Shown here: positions 12,897-23,894 of the stretch, in pieces | How positions within the stretch are numbered: the first letter of the stretch is position 1 | How the letters are laid out: the number at the start of each line of letters is the position of its first letter | Source of the DNA: Eucommia ulmoides | Lineage: Eukaryota > Streptophyta > Magnoliopsida > Garryales > Eucommiaceae | Length of the DNA: 64,000 bases | Direction of reading: 5' to 3' | NCBI GenBank assembly: GCA_016647705.1 | Contig: CM028327.1 | Location: forward strand, 41,164,017-41,228,016 | The notes under the pieces: generated by a model | The model's database searches: none | The model's input: the letters and a program-made list of their open reading frames with translations, nothing else | What the model was told of the DNA's origin: nothing | Made by a program: the position numbers and the translations under genes

Positions 12897-13410
12897 TGTT
12901 AGGAAATCTCGTTTCTTAATCTGTATTGGTCAATATATTATTAATTTAATTATATTAGTTATTTAATTTAATGGGCTGAAATTAAGTGATCTAATTAATT
13001 TGGATAAACCCGTAGATTGCTAAATTAATGTGGGCTAAATGTATAAATACCAGTTTTATTGTGGTAATTAGAGGATTATGGGAACCCTAAGTACGCGATA
13101 TAAAAAGAAAAATATGAGTTATGGTTCCCAAGATACCAAATCGCAAACAGTTTCTCTTCTCCCCATCTAGAAGAGAGACGATGGTCCCCAGAGGAACTAA
13201 AGAGATTTGGTTGATGAAGACCACAAACCACCCCATTACCACCCTCATTCGCGTCCCCTTCGAGATCGATTGTCGCAGTATTTCCGCAACAGTAAGTAAT
13301 TGTTCATAATGGATCCAGGCACGTGATTTATGTGTTTATAAACCTTTTGATGATTTGACATGTTATTTTAGGATTTATAGATTTAGATCTATAAGGATTA
13401 AATCCCAACA
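12897..13410 (+). repeat. 3' LTR of copia A, 514 bp
   Basis: It begins TGTTAGGAAATC after a purine tract and ends AATCCCAACA. The final 135 bases match the 5' LTR remnant at 7447-7581. The frame at 13121-13309 lies wholly inside and is not a gene. Confidence 0.85.
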
Positions 13411-14236
13411 CAACCTTGTTGTTTTTGTGTACAACGGTGGTATAAGAGAAAAGAAGATAAAATGGAGAATTAAGGTTGGTTGATTTAGAGTTTCTTTGAT
13501 TATATATATAGAAGGACAAATATGTCCCTTCACTATCTATAAATGATCAAATACTAATAATGTTTTGATAAAGAACTAAATAATAACGTTTTTGCTTAAA
13601 AGGTTAATTAAAGAGAGAGAGTGTGAAATTTGGACGAAACATTAAAAAACTCTTTTTTCAATTACTTATGATTTTTTGTTTTGAGATTTTTATTATTTTA
13701 CCTTACATTAATAGTAACCGTAAAAAATTAACCATATTAAGAGTTTTGTTCTTAAAATAACCCTTTATAAACCAATATTTAGTTTTTGATCCTCGTCGTT
13801 ACATTAATTACAAGCATCGAACAACAATGTCCCCGCAAAATTTGTGAAAGTTATAAATGGAAAGATTGATTCAGGTAAGTTATATTTGAGTAAGTTTGAT
13901 ATTTTTCCTTTTGTGCATACCAATTTTGAATTTCACATTCTTTCTCTTGTTCTCAATTTTCTCGATAGCGAAAATGACCACGAAAATTTTCGAACCTGCA
14001 CAAAAATTGCAAGTTAGTCGTCTGATCATCTTGTTACATTTAGTTAATGAATTTGTATCATATGTCGTTGATCCTTTTTTTCTTTTTTTCGATATGTGCA
14101 AATTTGTTGTTGAATTTCCATGTTTGAGTAATATGATTGTCTTGTTGGTTAATTGATGGTACGATGTGGCTTTTTGTTTGTTTTAATACAATAACAACCA
14201 CATTCATTAATGTTGAATATGCCATTTTTAAAACGG
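13411..14236. other. AT-rich spacer without recognised gene
   Basis: Short overlapping frames on both strands show no protein resemblance. Sequence character merges into the palindrome-rich stretch that follows. Confidence 0.5.
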
Positions 14237-15440
14237 TGTGAATGTTTACATTTCTGTGCAATAGTACTGACATTAAATTTGTATACATTCACACAATTAT
14301 TTGGTATAAATCGAGTTAACATAATGTATCTTGACAACAACAATTGACATCAGAATGTTAACTGCGTATATGAGTAGTCTGATATTATTACCAGTAAATA
14401 CTCATTTTCACGCTTACAAACATTGAAAATATAATTTTTCAAAAAATTGTGAACGTTCAAATTTTTGTACAATAGTGCGAACAATAACTTTGTAGACATT
14501 CACACTTTTGTTTTACGAATATCTACAATAAATCAAATTAACATTTGGTATTGTATACTTTCACATTATTCATTGTTACGAACACTCACAACAACAACCA
14601 GTTATAGTCATTGTTGTAAATGTTTAAGCATAAATGAAAAATGCAAATGTTCACATATAAAGAAGATATTTGGGTATATATTCATATTTTAACAATATTG
14701 TCTTCTAGAAAGGTATCAACAACAATGTCTTTTTAAATATTCACATTAATAAATATGTATTTCTTAGCGAGGAAAGACACATGCAGATGTTCACATATTC
14801 AACACACAAATTATTTTCAGTGTGAATGTTTACACAAGCCAAGTGCTTGTCCATCAAAAAGTTAATGTGTAGAAAAGTTTGACCAATAATGTGAATGCTC
14901 ACACTATAAATTACTATCGAGGAAAATAGATTTTAACATTATGAATGTTCACATTAACAATTTGTGTTTATTTTTAAGGTAACACACAAATGCGAATGTT
15001 CACATATTTAACACCCCAAATATATTTTCAGTGTAAATGTTCACACAAACCATATCTATCAATAAACAAAATTTATGTTAATGTTCGCATACCTAAGTTG
15101 TCATTAGCAATATGGATATTAACACTATATAGTCCTAGAAAATGGAGTATAACATTCTGAATGTTCACATTAATAATTTATGTTTGTTGTTAAGGAAAGA
15201 CACAAATACAAATGTTCATGTATTCAACAAATAAATACATATCCAATATGAATGTTTACACAACCCCATAAATATGAATAACAAAACTTATGTGAATATT
15301 CACATTTAGAGAAGATATTCATGTATAATTCATAAACACAAGTGATAGTCAATCGAAAACTTAATAACGGAGCAAGCAATCTCAAACAATATGAAAGTTC
15401 ACACCATAAACTAAATTTATTTTCAACATGAATGTTCATA
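14237..15440. repeat. Array of 14-nt palindromes, consensus TGTGAAYRTTCACA
   Basis: About twenty near-copies occur in 1.2 kb. Examples are 14237 (TGTGAATGTTTACA), 14821, 14890 (TGTGAATGCTCACA), 14991 (TGCGAATGTTCACA), 15032 and 15291 (TGTGAATATTCACA, a perfect palindrome). Spacers are AT-rich and mostly 30-70 bases. Another perfect copy stands alone at 17234-17247. A second array is at 46646-47040. No coding frame is credible here. Confidence 0.8.
14640..15330. repeat. ~210-bp tandem repeats carrying the palindromes
   Basis: The block ATGTTCACATATT...CAGTGTGAATGTTTACACAAGCC recurs with its ATGTT at 14787, 14996 and 15212 (steps of 209 and 216), with a shorter related unit from 14647. Each unit holds three or four of the 14-nt palindromes. 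Confidence 0.65.
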
Positions 15441-15540
15441 CAAGCCACATATATGAATAACGAAATATAACCGACATTAGTACTCAAAATCGGTATTAAA
15501 AAAACGATTTTCAAAGATTAAACATGCACTTGGTCCTTAT

Positions 15541-16840
15541 TGGTAGCGGAATATTACGTCGCTACTTTCATTGTAAGTGTACGGGTTAAGTTTTATAAAA
15601 TAGTGAATGAGAAGGTTTGTCGTATCCATAGGGATTGGATTAAATTGTCGCTAAGTACCGCCATTATCATAACCGAACTTTATTTAGGCGATAAAAATTG
15701 AGTTTTTGTTTGTATAAATAATATACTAAATTAATAATTAATTAAACTATAATACTAAATATATTATATAAGAATAGATTATCTAGGGATTAACTTCGTT
15801 TACCTATACGTATTTGATCCAATCTAGTTTACATTAACGGTATTCAAATCAATCTAACAATTTAGGTATCGAAAACTCACTCACTACCTCTCCCGAGTAT
15901 AAAGTGAATGAATATGCGACTTCGCGTCAACGCCGAAGTCCTCCTTGAGCATTTATATGACACTTAGTCATATGAGTCTCACCCCAACCTCACGGATTGC
16001 ATACTTTCTAATGCTCTCCCGGGTCATTAGATCGTCACATTGTGTTTAAACCCTAATCGAAATTTGGGGTTACCTCGCCCGAGTTCGAGTTTCAAACCCC
16101 GTATTCTCAAATCAACTATAATATCATAACAATTATATTATGGAGGTAAAAGAATAGAAAACACAATCAAATAAAGATAAACAACCGTTAATGAAACATG
16201 ATTTTACTCAAACAACGTATATTAGTAAACTACATTAATCTCATAGTTAATCAGTGTTTAGCTCTTGGCCATAACCATATATTCAGCAATAATCCATATA
16301 TCCATATTCAAACAACCAAAAACGAGTTAAGAATAAAGAGAGAAACAAGGGAGAATAACCGTTATCTGAAGGTGGCGTTCGTAAAAATTGCTTTGATCTT
16401 GTTTCCTCTTCTCGAATTGTGTTCTTCCTCTTTGATTGGTTGAGAGCTTTTTAGAACACTAAAAAACACTCCCAATATGTTCTAACAAAAGTAAGAATGG
16501 ACCAGGAACAAAAAGGAACAAAAACAAAATATCTAGAAAATATCTAAAACAATTGGCCATTGACCGCTGCAGCGGTGGATCTCACCGCTGCAGCAGTGAG
16601 TGATCAGAAATATTTGAACTCTGTTGTTTCACTGTTGCAGCGGTGGGCTTGACCGTTGCAGCGGTGAAACTGTTGCTCTAACACTTCATCGTTTTTCTAC
16701 TGATTTTCTCGTTTTTCGATCGTTTTGACTCCTAACCCCTGTTTTGAACAAAAATAAATAAAAACGAATTAAAATATTACAAGAATACTTGAAAACTACC
16801 AAATTTGATTTGAAAATAAATAGATAAATTTCACCTATCA
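15541..16840 (-). mobile_element. Solo LTR, 1300 bp
   Basis: It runs from TGGTAGCGG to CACCTATCA and is flanked by CTTAT (15536-15540) and TTTAT (16841-16845), a 5-bp target duplication with one mismatch. Read on the minus strand it starts TGATAGGTGAAAT, which resembles Ty3/gypsy LTRs of plants; strand and class are by resemblance. No internal region or second LTR is present. Four short copies of a GCTGCAGCGGTG-type palindrome lie at 16563-16665. Confidence 0.7.
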
Positions 16841-17634
16841 TTTATCAATCAAAACGACAAAGACAATTGCTATTATTTGAATTCCTCGAATAGGCATCGA
16901 ACTAAATCGGAAATATTAAGTTTCTAATATTAATCGAGAATGCAAACAAACTATGATAGTTGGATTTCGAAATCACCATGTGGACTATTAGTTTGCCCTT
17001 TTGTTCAAATTTATTCATTGATATTCTTTTGATTTTGCCATCAAATGAGAAAATGGGTATCGCGAGTTCACTACGTGTTGGGTTAGGGTTTTGGATTTGA
17101 GAGGCAGACAAGGAAGAAAAATAAGTTTCAATATGAAAATGTAATAGTGAGCGGTTATAGTGGGAAAGTGGATTTTCAATTTTTCTTTTTGGAAAATATA
17201 CACCTGATAAAAAATTGCCGAATATAACAATATTGTGAATATTCACAATCGTATGAGTTTTCCTGTAAAAAAATATATAATATTGATATCAGAATGAAAA
17301 ACGTGAATTGTATATTAAAATGATATATATGATATTGGAAACATTTACAATATTGATTTTTTCAGAGATGGTTTGTTACATGATTTGATCCACTTTCCAT
17401 TAATAGTTCGACAACTAAGGATTTTCAAAATGGCATGATTCGTAAATTGTTGAATAAACAAGGTTAATTCATTGATGTAAATAGTCGGCTATTTACTAAA
17501 GTAGTTTCGAGGACTAAAAACTTAATTACACTGGTTAAAGGCTTCTTTTATAGTTTATGCTACTTTGGAGGACTATATAATTTTTTTGTTTGTTTATTTG
17601 GTTAATAAACTATTTATAGGGATAATTCAAGACG
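16841..17634. other. AT-rich spacer, no gene recognised
   Basis: It contains one isolated perfect copy of the TGTGAATATTCACA palindrome (17234). The minus-strand frame at 16902-17246 has no recognisable similarity. Confidence 0.4.
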
Positions 17635-18613
17635 TGTATTGGAATATCTAATATTTTCATTAATGCATTATTTATTATTTAGTATTTAGGTCATGTTGAC
17701 TAATTTAATTTTTTTCTTTTATTCCACCATCAATTGTGCGATATTCTTCATAATTTACCCTACTACTATGGTCTATAATGAGGAATATAGAGTCATATTG
17801 TATATAATATATTATATAACAACAAAATATTATCTTACTCTCTAAAAATCTCTTTTGGTATGAGAGCCTAAAAGAGAGAAAAAAAAAGAAAAAAAGGAGA
17901 GGTACAGGGGAAGAGGAAAACCTTATTTCCCCGCGTTGAACTACCTGTCACGGTCAGTGCCTTCTCACGTCAACTACCTTCTTTGTCCAATAGCTTCCAG
18001 AACACCTTGTGGCTACTGCCTTCTCGCGATCACTGTCTTCTCGCGGCAACTACTTAACCACCCCTTGCTTGGTTACCCTGTTGTTTGGCTAATAGCAGTT
18101 TTGTCCTAGTGTGCCGCTCATTTCTCGTTCTATTATTCGGCTAATTGCGACTCCCTTAGCAATAATGTTCAATCGCCTGTTCCTATATCTTGTGCCGGAT
18201 GTACTAGATAACAATCAAGCTTCAATCTTTGTCGTTTAGATAACCGAGTTTGCAATTACCCTCGTCTTGTCTTTGTCATTTTTTTCAACAACCACCTTCT
18301 TCCGTTCTTTCTTGGTACCATCTATCTTCATGGCTATTAAAAAGAAAGAAGATCTCTGGTAAACTCTTATCAAGTTGTGACTCGGAAACATTTTTGGCCT
18401 AATTTGAAGGGGAGTATTGGAATATTTAATATTTTCATTAATGCATTTATTATTTCGTATTTAAGTCATATTAACCAATTTGGCACTATTCATAAGGTGA
18501 TATTTTTTCTTATTTAGTCTACCATTATGATTATATAATGGAAAATCTAGAGTTTTATTATACAAAACATATTACATAATAATAAAATATTCTCTTACTC
18601 CACAAAAATCCTT
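17635..18613 (+). mobile_element. Coding-less copia derivative (TRIM-like), about 980 bp
   Basis: Two direct repeats of about 200-220 bases, 17635-17853 and 18413-18613, start TATTGGAATAT. The first is followed by TGGTATGAGAGC (17856-17867), a one-mismatch initiator-Met tRNA primer site. The second is preceded by the purine tract TTGAAGGGGAG. The ~550 bases between are pyrimidine-rich and hold no gag or pol. Outer ends and a target duplication could not be fixed precisely. Confidence 0.7.
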
Positions 18614-18649
18614 TTATATATTCTCTATACCATAAAACACACTTTTGAA

Positions 18650-19891
18650 GTAAAAGTATTTTTTTTTTTTGTTAAATTAATAATTTTGTTTATAAAAATT
18701 AGGACAAAATATATTTTAAACTCTCTAACTATTAATACATTTCTATATAGTCTTTTTAAGTTTATTCGGTTAAGTTTAAACCCTGTAGTTTTAAAATAAC
18801 CTTCTATCAGATTTTTCATTCAAACTAACATAAATTTTATTTTTTTGAGGGATATAACAATATTTTTATTATTTTTTATTTTTCTTTCGTTACTTCTTTC
18901 TTTTTTTCCTTTTCTTTTATTGCCTTCTTCACCAAACACACACTCTCTCTCTCTCTCTCCCTCCCCGGCGCCGGACTGTTTAACATTTGTTTTCCTCATT
19001 TCCATAAGCTAAACGAGCCGTAAAACCCGATTACAAGATCAGCAATCGGAGAAACTTTTGACTTCAATGAAACTGAATTTCATATCTAACTCATTCTCAA
19101 GAGGCATTCATTTAGAAAATCTTTTTGTTCCTAAATTAACTGACATAACTACAAACAATACAGCTGATCGACATAAAAAGCACAAACATCTGCCAAATCA
19201 ACAATGCTAACACCTTCTGAAAACCCTAATTAAGCATGTTAGCATTCAAATTAAAGCACAATCGAGAAATCAAACAATTCATTACATCAAACACAACAAA
19301 TAGATGGACAGCAGGGGTGGGAGAAAGTCTTACACCGCGGCCGGAGTGATGAGAAGAAGAAGAACCGGAAGAGAATAGCTTGGAAGAGGCGTCATCATGA
19401 ACGGAGTCAGCCACAGGTATCAGAAGTTCACGATCTCTCTCCCTACTACCACCTCCCATCACCATTGCCGACTTCACATCGCCCATTACCCATTCCGTAG
19501 ATAATTCAACCCCTCTCTCCGCGGATTTCATCGGAAGACTCAGCGCACCTCTCTCTCTCTAACTTTTGCAATATTTATTTATTTTTAATTTTATGAAAAA
19601 CTGTTGGGTATGTGCAATGCTGGGTGTCGCATCTTCTGTTAAACAAAGGGTGTCCATGTGTGTCCGGCGGCGGGAGAGGGAGAGGGAGGGAGGGAGAAAG
19701 AGAGAGAGAGAGGTGGGTTCGGTCAAGAATGCAAGAAAAAAGGAAAAAAAAGAAGAATAAAAATAGTAAAAATACCGTTATACCTCTTAAAAAATGAAAA
19801 TTCTGTTAGTTTGAATGAAAAATATAATAGAATGACTTTTTAAAACTATCTTTATACTTAGAAAGTTCAAAGTGAAACGAATAAATTTAAG
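18650..19891. mobile_element. Long inverted repeat enclosing a captured gene fragment (Pack-type candidate)
   Basis: The left arm (about 18750-18990) is the imperfect reverse complement of the right arm (about 19640-19890). Shared landmarks are GTTAGTTTGAATGAAAAAT, the GA/CT-rich tract and the GTCCGGCG-type GC box. The roughly 650 bases between the arms hold the 5' leader, first exon and start of intron 1 of a LIKE-COV gene on the minus strand. Long inverted ends around a piece of a host gene are typical of Pack-MULE elements; that class is my inference. The right outer end is obscured because a copia LTR begins at 19892. Confidence 0.55.
19336..19531 (-). pseudogene. LCV1: Exon 1 fragment of a LIKE-COV (COV1 family) gene
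   Basis: The minus-strand frame contains RERDRELLIPVADS followed by a Ser-rich stretch ending in HHSGR, which I recognise as the N-terminal cytosolic tail of LIKE COV / CONTINUOUS VASCULAR RING membrane proteins, a family linked to stem vascular patterning. The likely original start is the second Met (codon at 19486, MGDVKS). The reading frame is intact and ends at a plausible splice donor (G|GTGTAAG, exon end 19336), but the next exon, which would begin the membrane domain, is not found in the following kilobases. Inverted-repeat arms flank the fragment. It is best read as a transduplicated fragment with intact splice donor, not a working gene. The family call is from memory. Confidence 0.65.
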
Positions 19892-20063
19892 TGTGCTAAT
19901 GTAATAATGGGCTTGGTCCATTTGACTCATTAGGGCAAAATTCTAATCCCATTTCCCCTATAAATATTTATATATAGCGTTGTATTCTTTGTATCTCTTT
20001 CTCATAATATTAATATATGATTCATTCTCTCACTTTTCCATTATCTTAACTTGGTATCAGAGC
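19892..20063 (+). repeat. 5' LTR and primer binding site of copia B
   Basis: The LTR is about 159 bases from TGTGCTAATG to ATCTTAAC (20050), with a TATA-like TATATATAG near 19970. TGGTATCAGAGC (20052-20063) matches the plant initiator-Met tRNA primer site exactly. No second copy of the LTR was found, so its start is inferred from the TG and from where the inverted-repeat homology stops. Confidence 0.65.
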
Positions 20064-20289
20064 AAGTCTTTCCTGAACTTGTTTTCCCTAAAATTTTCAC
20101 AATCTTAAAGCTTCCGCCGCCGCCATCATTATTCAACTGAGACTTTATCACCACTGCTTCATCCCCACTCTGGTATCAACACACACCACACCACCATCTT
20201 TATCTTGCAGAGACAACACAACGCCACCAAAGCCACCGCCACCGGACCACCAAAGCCACCGCGACCGAACTAAAGCCACCACCACCGGC

Positions 20290-21190
20290 CTCAAATGCGT
20301 GTTACTTATACTGATCAGGTTTCTATTTCCCATCTTTCTATTCCTGACACGTATTTGATTCCGAAACTTACCTTAAATCTATTGTCTGTTGGATAACTTT
20401 GTGAATTGGAATTTGAAGTCATATTTTCTAATAGTGGTTGTTATGTACAAGATCCTCAAACATGAGAAACTCTTGGGATTGGTCGTAAGGTTGGACACCT
20501 ATTTGAACTTACCAGTTTGCACCTTCCATCTCCAACTCCATCACCACCACAACCACATGTTCCTTCATTAATCTGTGCAACCTCATCACCACCGCCAGCA
20601 TCATCTTCCTCATCCTCATCATTATCTCTACAACCATCATCATTTCTCTCATTATCCCAAATTTGACATGCTCGTTTGGGCCACACTTCATCTAGCTGAC
20701 TCAAATCGCTTGTCTCTAGCAGTCAGTTAGGATCAGTTCAACATGAGTCCTTCAAATGTATCAATTGCCAACTTGCAAAACAACAAGCCCTACCTTTCAA
20801 AGAGAGTTAGTCTATTTCCCTTGCACCCTTTGATCTAATTTATTCTGATATTTGGGGACCTTCTTCTCATACCTCGATGAGTGGTTGTCGTTACTTTGTT
20901 ATCTTTGTGGATGACTACTTTCGATATACATGGTTGTTTAACATCGATCCAAACTATTCTAAATATATTCTGAGTTTTTCTCTATGGTTCAAACACAATT
21001 TTTTAGAAATATCAAAGTTTTTCGCTTAGATAATGCAATGGAATACAAGGATCGTACTTTTCTTAACATGCTTCACAAAAATAGCACGCTCCCTCATCAC
21101 TTGTGTCCTAGTACATCCCAACAAAATGGATGAGCTGAACGCAAACATAGACATATTCTTAATATAGTTCGTGATCTCCTCATTTCTTCA
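20290..21190 (+). pseudogene. Copia B protease end and integrase N-terminal part
   Basis: The frame around 20320-20400 reads IPDTYLIPKLTLNLLSVG, the segment after the copia protease active site. It is followed by the pre-integrase zinc region (HARLGHTSSS; CINCQLAKQQ near 20760-20795) and the integrase core, with Asp in YSDIWGP, Asp in RLDNAMEY and Glu in AERKHRH. Several stops interrupt it, for example in KES*SISLAPF and QQNG*AERK. Gag and the first half of protease are absent: the stretch after the primer site is a CCACCGCC-rich leader. Confidence 0.75.
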
Positions 21191-21195
21191 TCATG

Positions 21196-21633
21196 TGTAA
21201 GACCTCGATTTCCTGGAGACAAATAGTTTTGGTTGCATTTTTATAATATTTCAAAAATGGCAGGAAGGATTTTGAAAACAAAGATGTAATTTAAAAAGTT
21301 AGGGGACCAAATGGTAAACTTTCAAAAATATTAAAATAAAATTTTGTTTTAATTCATAAACTTAACTAAAATGAAGGGGGTTTAAGTGCAATTATATATA
21401 CATACTATAATTATAGGAAGAGAAATGGTGGAGATGAGGATCGGGCCCTTAATACCCTAACTTCCGCGCATGTATAGTTATTAGCCGCATTTAACATTTA
21501 GGAAAAAATGAGGTAGGATGTGTTATTTTGAAATAAAGGGGTGGATTTATGATTTTAAGAAAAATTAAAAACTTGGATGGGGATTTAAATAAAGAACTTA
21601 AAGGAACTAGGGGATGGTTAATGTAAATAAAAG

Positions 21634-21668
<35 letters not shown>

Positions 21669-23889
21669 GCAATGACCGCCGGTGGGAGCTAGAGACGCAG
21701 AGAACCGGACGGAGGCTTGACATGGCACGCTAGGATCAAACGCAACCACCCAATTCATGCATACATAAGCAATTCACTCATGTAAGAATGATCGAGAAGG
21801 AAGAAAACCGAGGGAAATCTGAGAAAAAAAAAATGGGAGAGAGAAAGAAGGCGTCGTTGTTCATCGGCGGTGACGTCGGTTGTACGGTCGGGCATGGCAT
21901 GATTCGTCCGTTCAATCCAGTCCGGGTGTGGGTATGTTTTATTTGTTCATTCGACGGTTGTGGGTGGACGGTCGTTGACAGCGAGACGGTGTATATCGGT
22001 ATCGTCGACAGCGGAGTGGTCGATTGTTCCGGTGGTAGGTGTTTGTCGTCGACCGGTCGTTGGGTATGTGTTCGTCGTTCAGCTGGTGTGCGCGCACGTG
22101 TGTAATCGTCGTTGTCCATCCGGCCGTGTATGTGTGTGGGTGTCCTGTTCATCCGGCCGTATATGGGTGTGTGTGTCATGTTGATCCAACCGTGTGTATG
22201 TGTGTATACTGTTCACCTGACGTGGGTATGTGTGGGTGACCGTCGGTTTGGTCGATGAGTGTGTGTGAGGACGTGGGTGGACAAGAGGTGGTCGCCGGTG
22301 GTCGGTGAAGGAGGAGGGAGAAAGTGGTCGGCGGCAGACACGGTCGAAAGAAGGAAGAAGAACAGAAACAGTAGACGCAAAGAAGAAAGAAAAAAAAAAG
22401 AAAAAAAAAAAAAAAGAGGGGAAATTGCAGAAACCACCCTAGGAAAAATCCAAAACCCATCTTGTGGTTGCCAAATGTTTCGGAAACAGGTGAAACTTCG
22501 ATCGATTATTAATTCTCGTTAAATTAAATTCTAGTTAGTGTTACAAATCCTAAAATCATAATAATTTCGTGATGATTAATTAATTTTAAGTACGTGGTAC
22601 ATAAAATTAGTAACGATTCGATATATAGGGTCTGCATTGCATGATTAGGATGTTTTAGATAAGATATTAATTTGGACTCTGCCACTATTAGGTTCGCAGG
22701 CACTGGCGTCCGGATAGAGCGCGGTCAGTGTTAGTTTTGCAAAACGGATATTGAGGTGAGTGTACTGTCTTCTTGCCGAACTATTTTCTATGAATATACA
22801 TGATGAAACATGTGACTATTTAAACTATATGAATTTATAAATGATATGGATCAAGCAGTATTTGAGTGAGTTGGTAAACTGGATTTTTCGGAAGATTTCG
22901 ATGGTTTTCGGAAAGAAGTTGAAAAAAAAAATTTGTTGGTTTCGGTGAAATCAGACGGTGTTTTTCTAACGAAGAATAGAAAATATCTATTTTTCTAAAA
23001 AGGTCGGGTTTTCTATAAATAAAAAGGGGGAAAAAGTGATTGTGATAAAATTAGACGTTTTCTTTAAAAGAAGGTATGAAATATGATTTTTGGATTTCAA
23101 TGTTGGTGTTGAGGAAAAGAGATAGACGTGGTAATTTGATGATGTTGAGTAAACGATATTTATTGAGTTGTGATTTGATGATGCTGTATTTGATTTTGAC
23201 GATGCTATAGTTGTTTCTCCCCGTAAGGGATGTGGATTATATCTCTTCCCAAAAAGGGGTGTGGATATTTCGTAGGAAGGCATTCCTACGGATGTTATGG
23301 TACTGTTGTAACTCCTGATCGTGAGGTTAAAACGATCACTAGGGCTGGCCAGTGTGTGTGTGCTAAAGGTGTGTGTTTGAGATTGGTGCTTGAGATGTGG
23401 TGTTTTACGTATATTGATTGATTTGATATTATTTATTATGATGATTGGTATGATTTTATACTAAGATGGATTTGGCTGGAACTTATCTATATCGCTTATT
23501 TCCATTACTTATATACCTGTGCTTGATCCATACTAAATTGTGGAAATATTTAGAACGTATTGATATTTTAGAAAAAAATATTTTACTAAGAAGGCAGTAC
23601 ACTCGTAGGTACAACAGCTAGGAGTCGGTCCCCTACTGGCACTAGGTAGAGCTATGTGATGGAGTCAGGTGGACGATTGAGAGAAACTATCAAAGGCGAA
23701 CCTAAGAAAATTCATGGATGAACACTTTTAATTAGAAAAACTTTGGGCCTGGTGTGCCCCCATAATAGATATATGTATCATACAGTGGGTGTATTTTATT
23801 TTATTAAATTGGGTTATTTGGGGATTGGTGATGTCATGTCGTAGTCACGCTAGCCCCGGAATGATGAGTATCTGGGACGGGTTGTGGCA
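21196..23889 (+). mobile_element. Solo LTR, 2694 bp, Ty3/gypsy type, inside copia B integrase
   Basis: It begins TGTAAGACCTCG and ends GGTTGTGGCA, with TCATG on both sides (21191-21195 and 23890-23894). Joining the flanks restores copia integrase continuity. It contains an (AT)n run at about 21637-21664 and a GTGTGTG-rich, moderately GC-rich section at 21830-22350. The solo LTR at 27368-37490 is a relative in the opposite orientation. Class is inferred from size and the TGTAAGACCTCG start. Confidence 0.85.
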
Positions 23890-23894
23890 TCATG

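Larger units (their letters stand above)
7446..13410 (+). mobile_element. Decayed Ty1/copia retrotransposon A (interrupted in its 5' LTR)
   Basis: The last 135 bases of the 5' LTR (7447-7581) match 13276-13410, the end of the 3' LTR. A TGGTATCAG-type primer site follows at 7584. Then come gag, integrase, reverse transcriptase and RNase H in the copia order, and a purine tract AAGTAGGAGAT just before the 3' LTR at 12897. The first ~380 bases of the 5' LTR lie upstream of the window because the TR-GAG-like element landed in it. Many stops and at least one frameshift show that it is an old, inactive copy. Confidence 0.9.

Noticed and set aside
14237-15440. TGTGA...TCACA resembles a bacterial CRP site
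   Set aside because: The bacterial site has six bases between half-sites, here four, and the window is plant nuclear DNA.
19566-19843. Three overlapping Arg/Glu-rich frames
   Set aside because: They read through GA-rich sequence of the inverted-repeat arm.
20456-20704. Asp-rich minus-strand frame
   Set aside because: It is the shadow of CATCATCAC-rich copia B sequence.
21778-22522. Several overlapping frames on both strands
   Set aside because: All lie inside the solo LTR at 21196-23889 in simple GTGTG-rich DNA.
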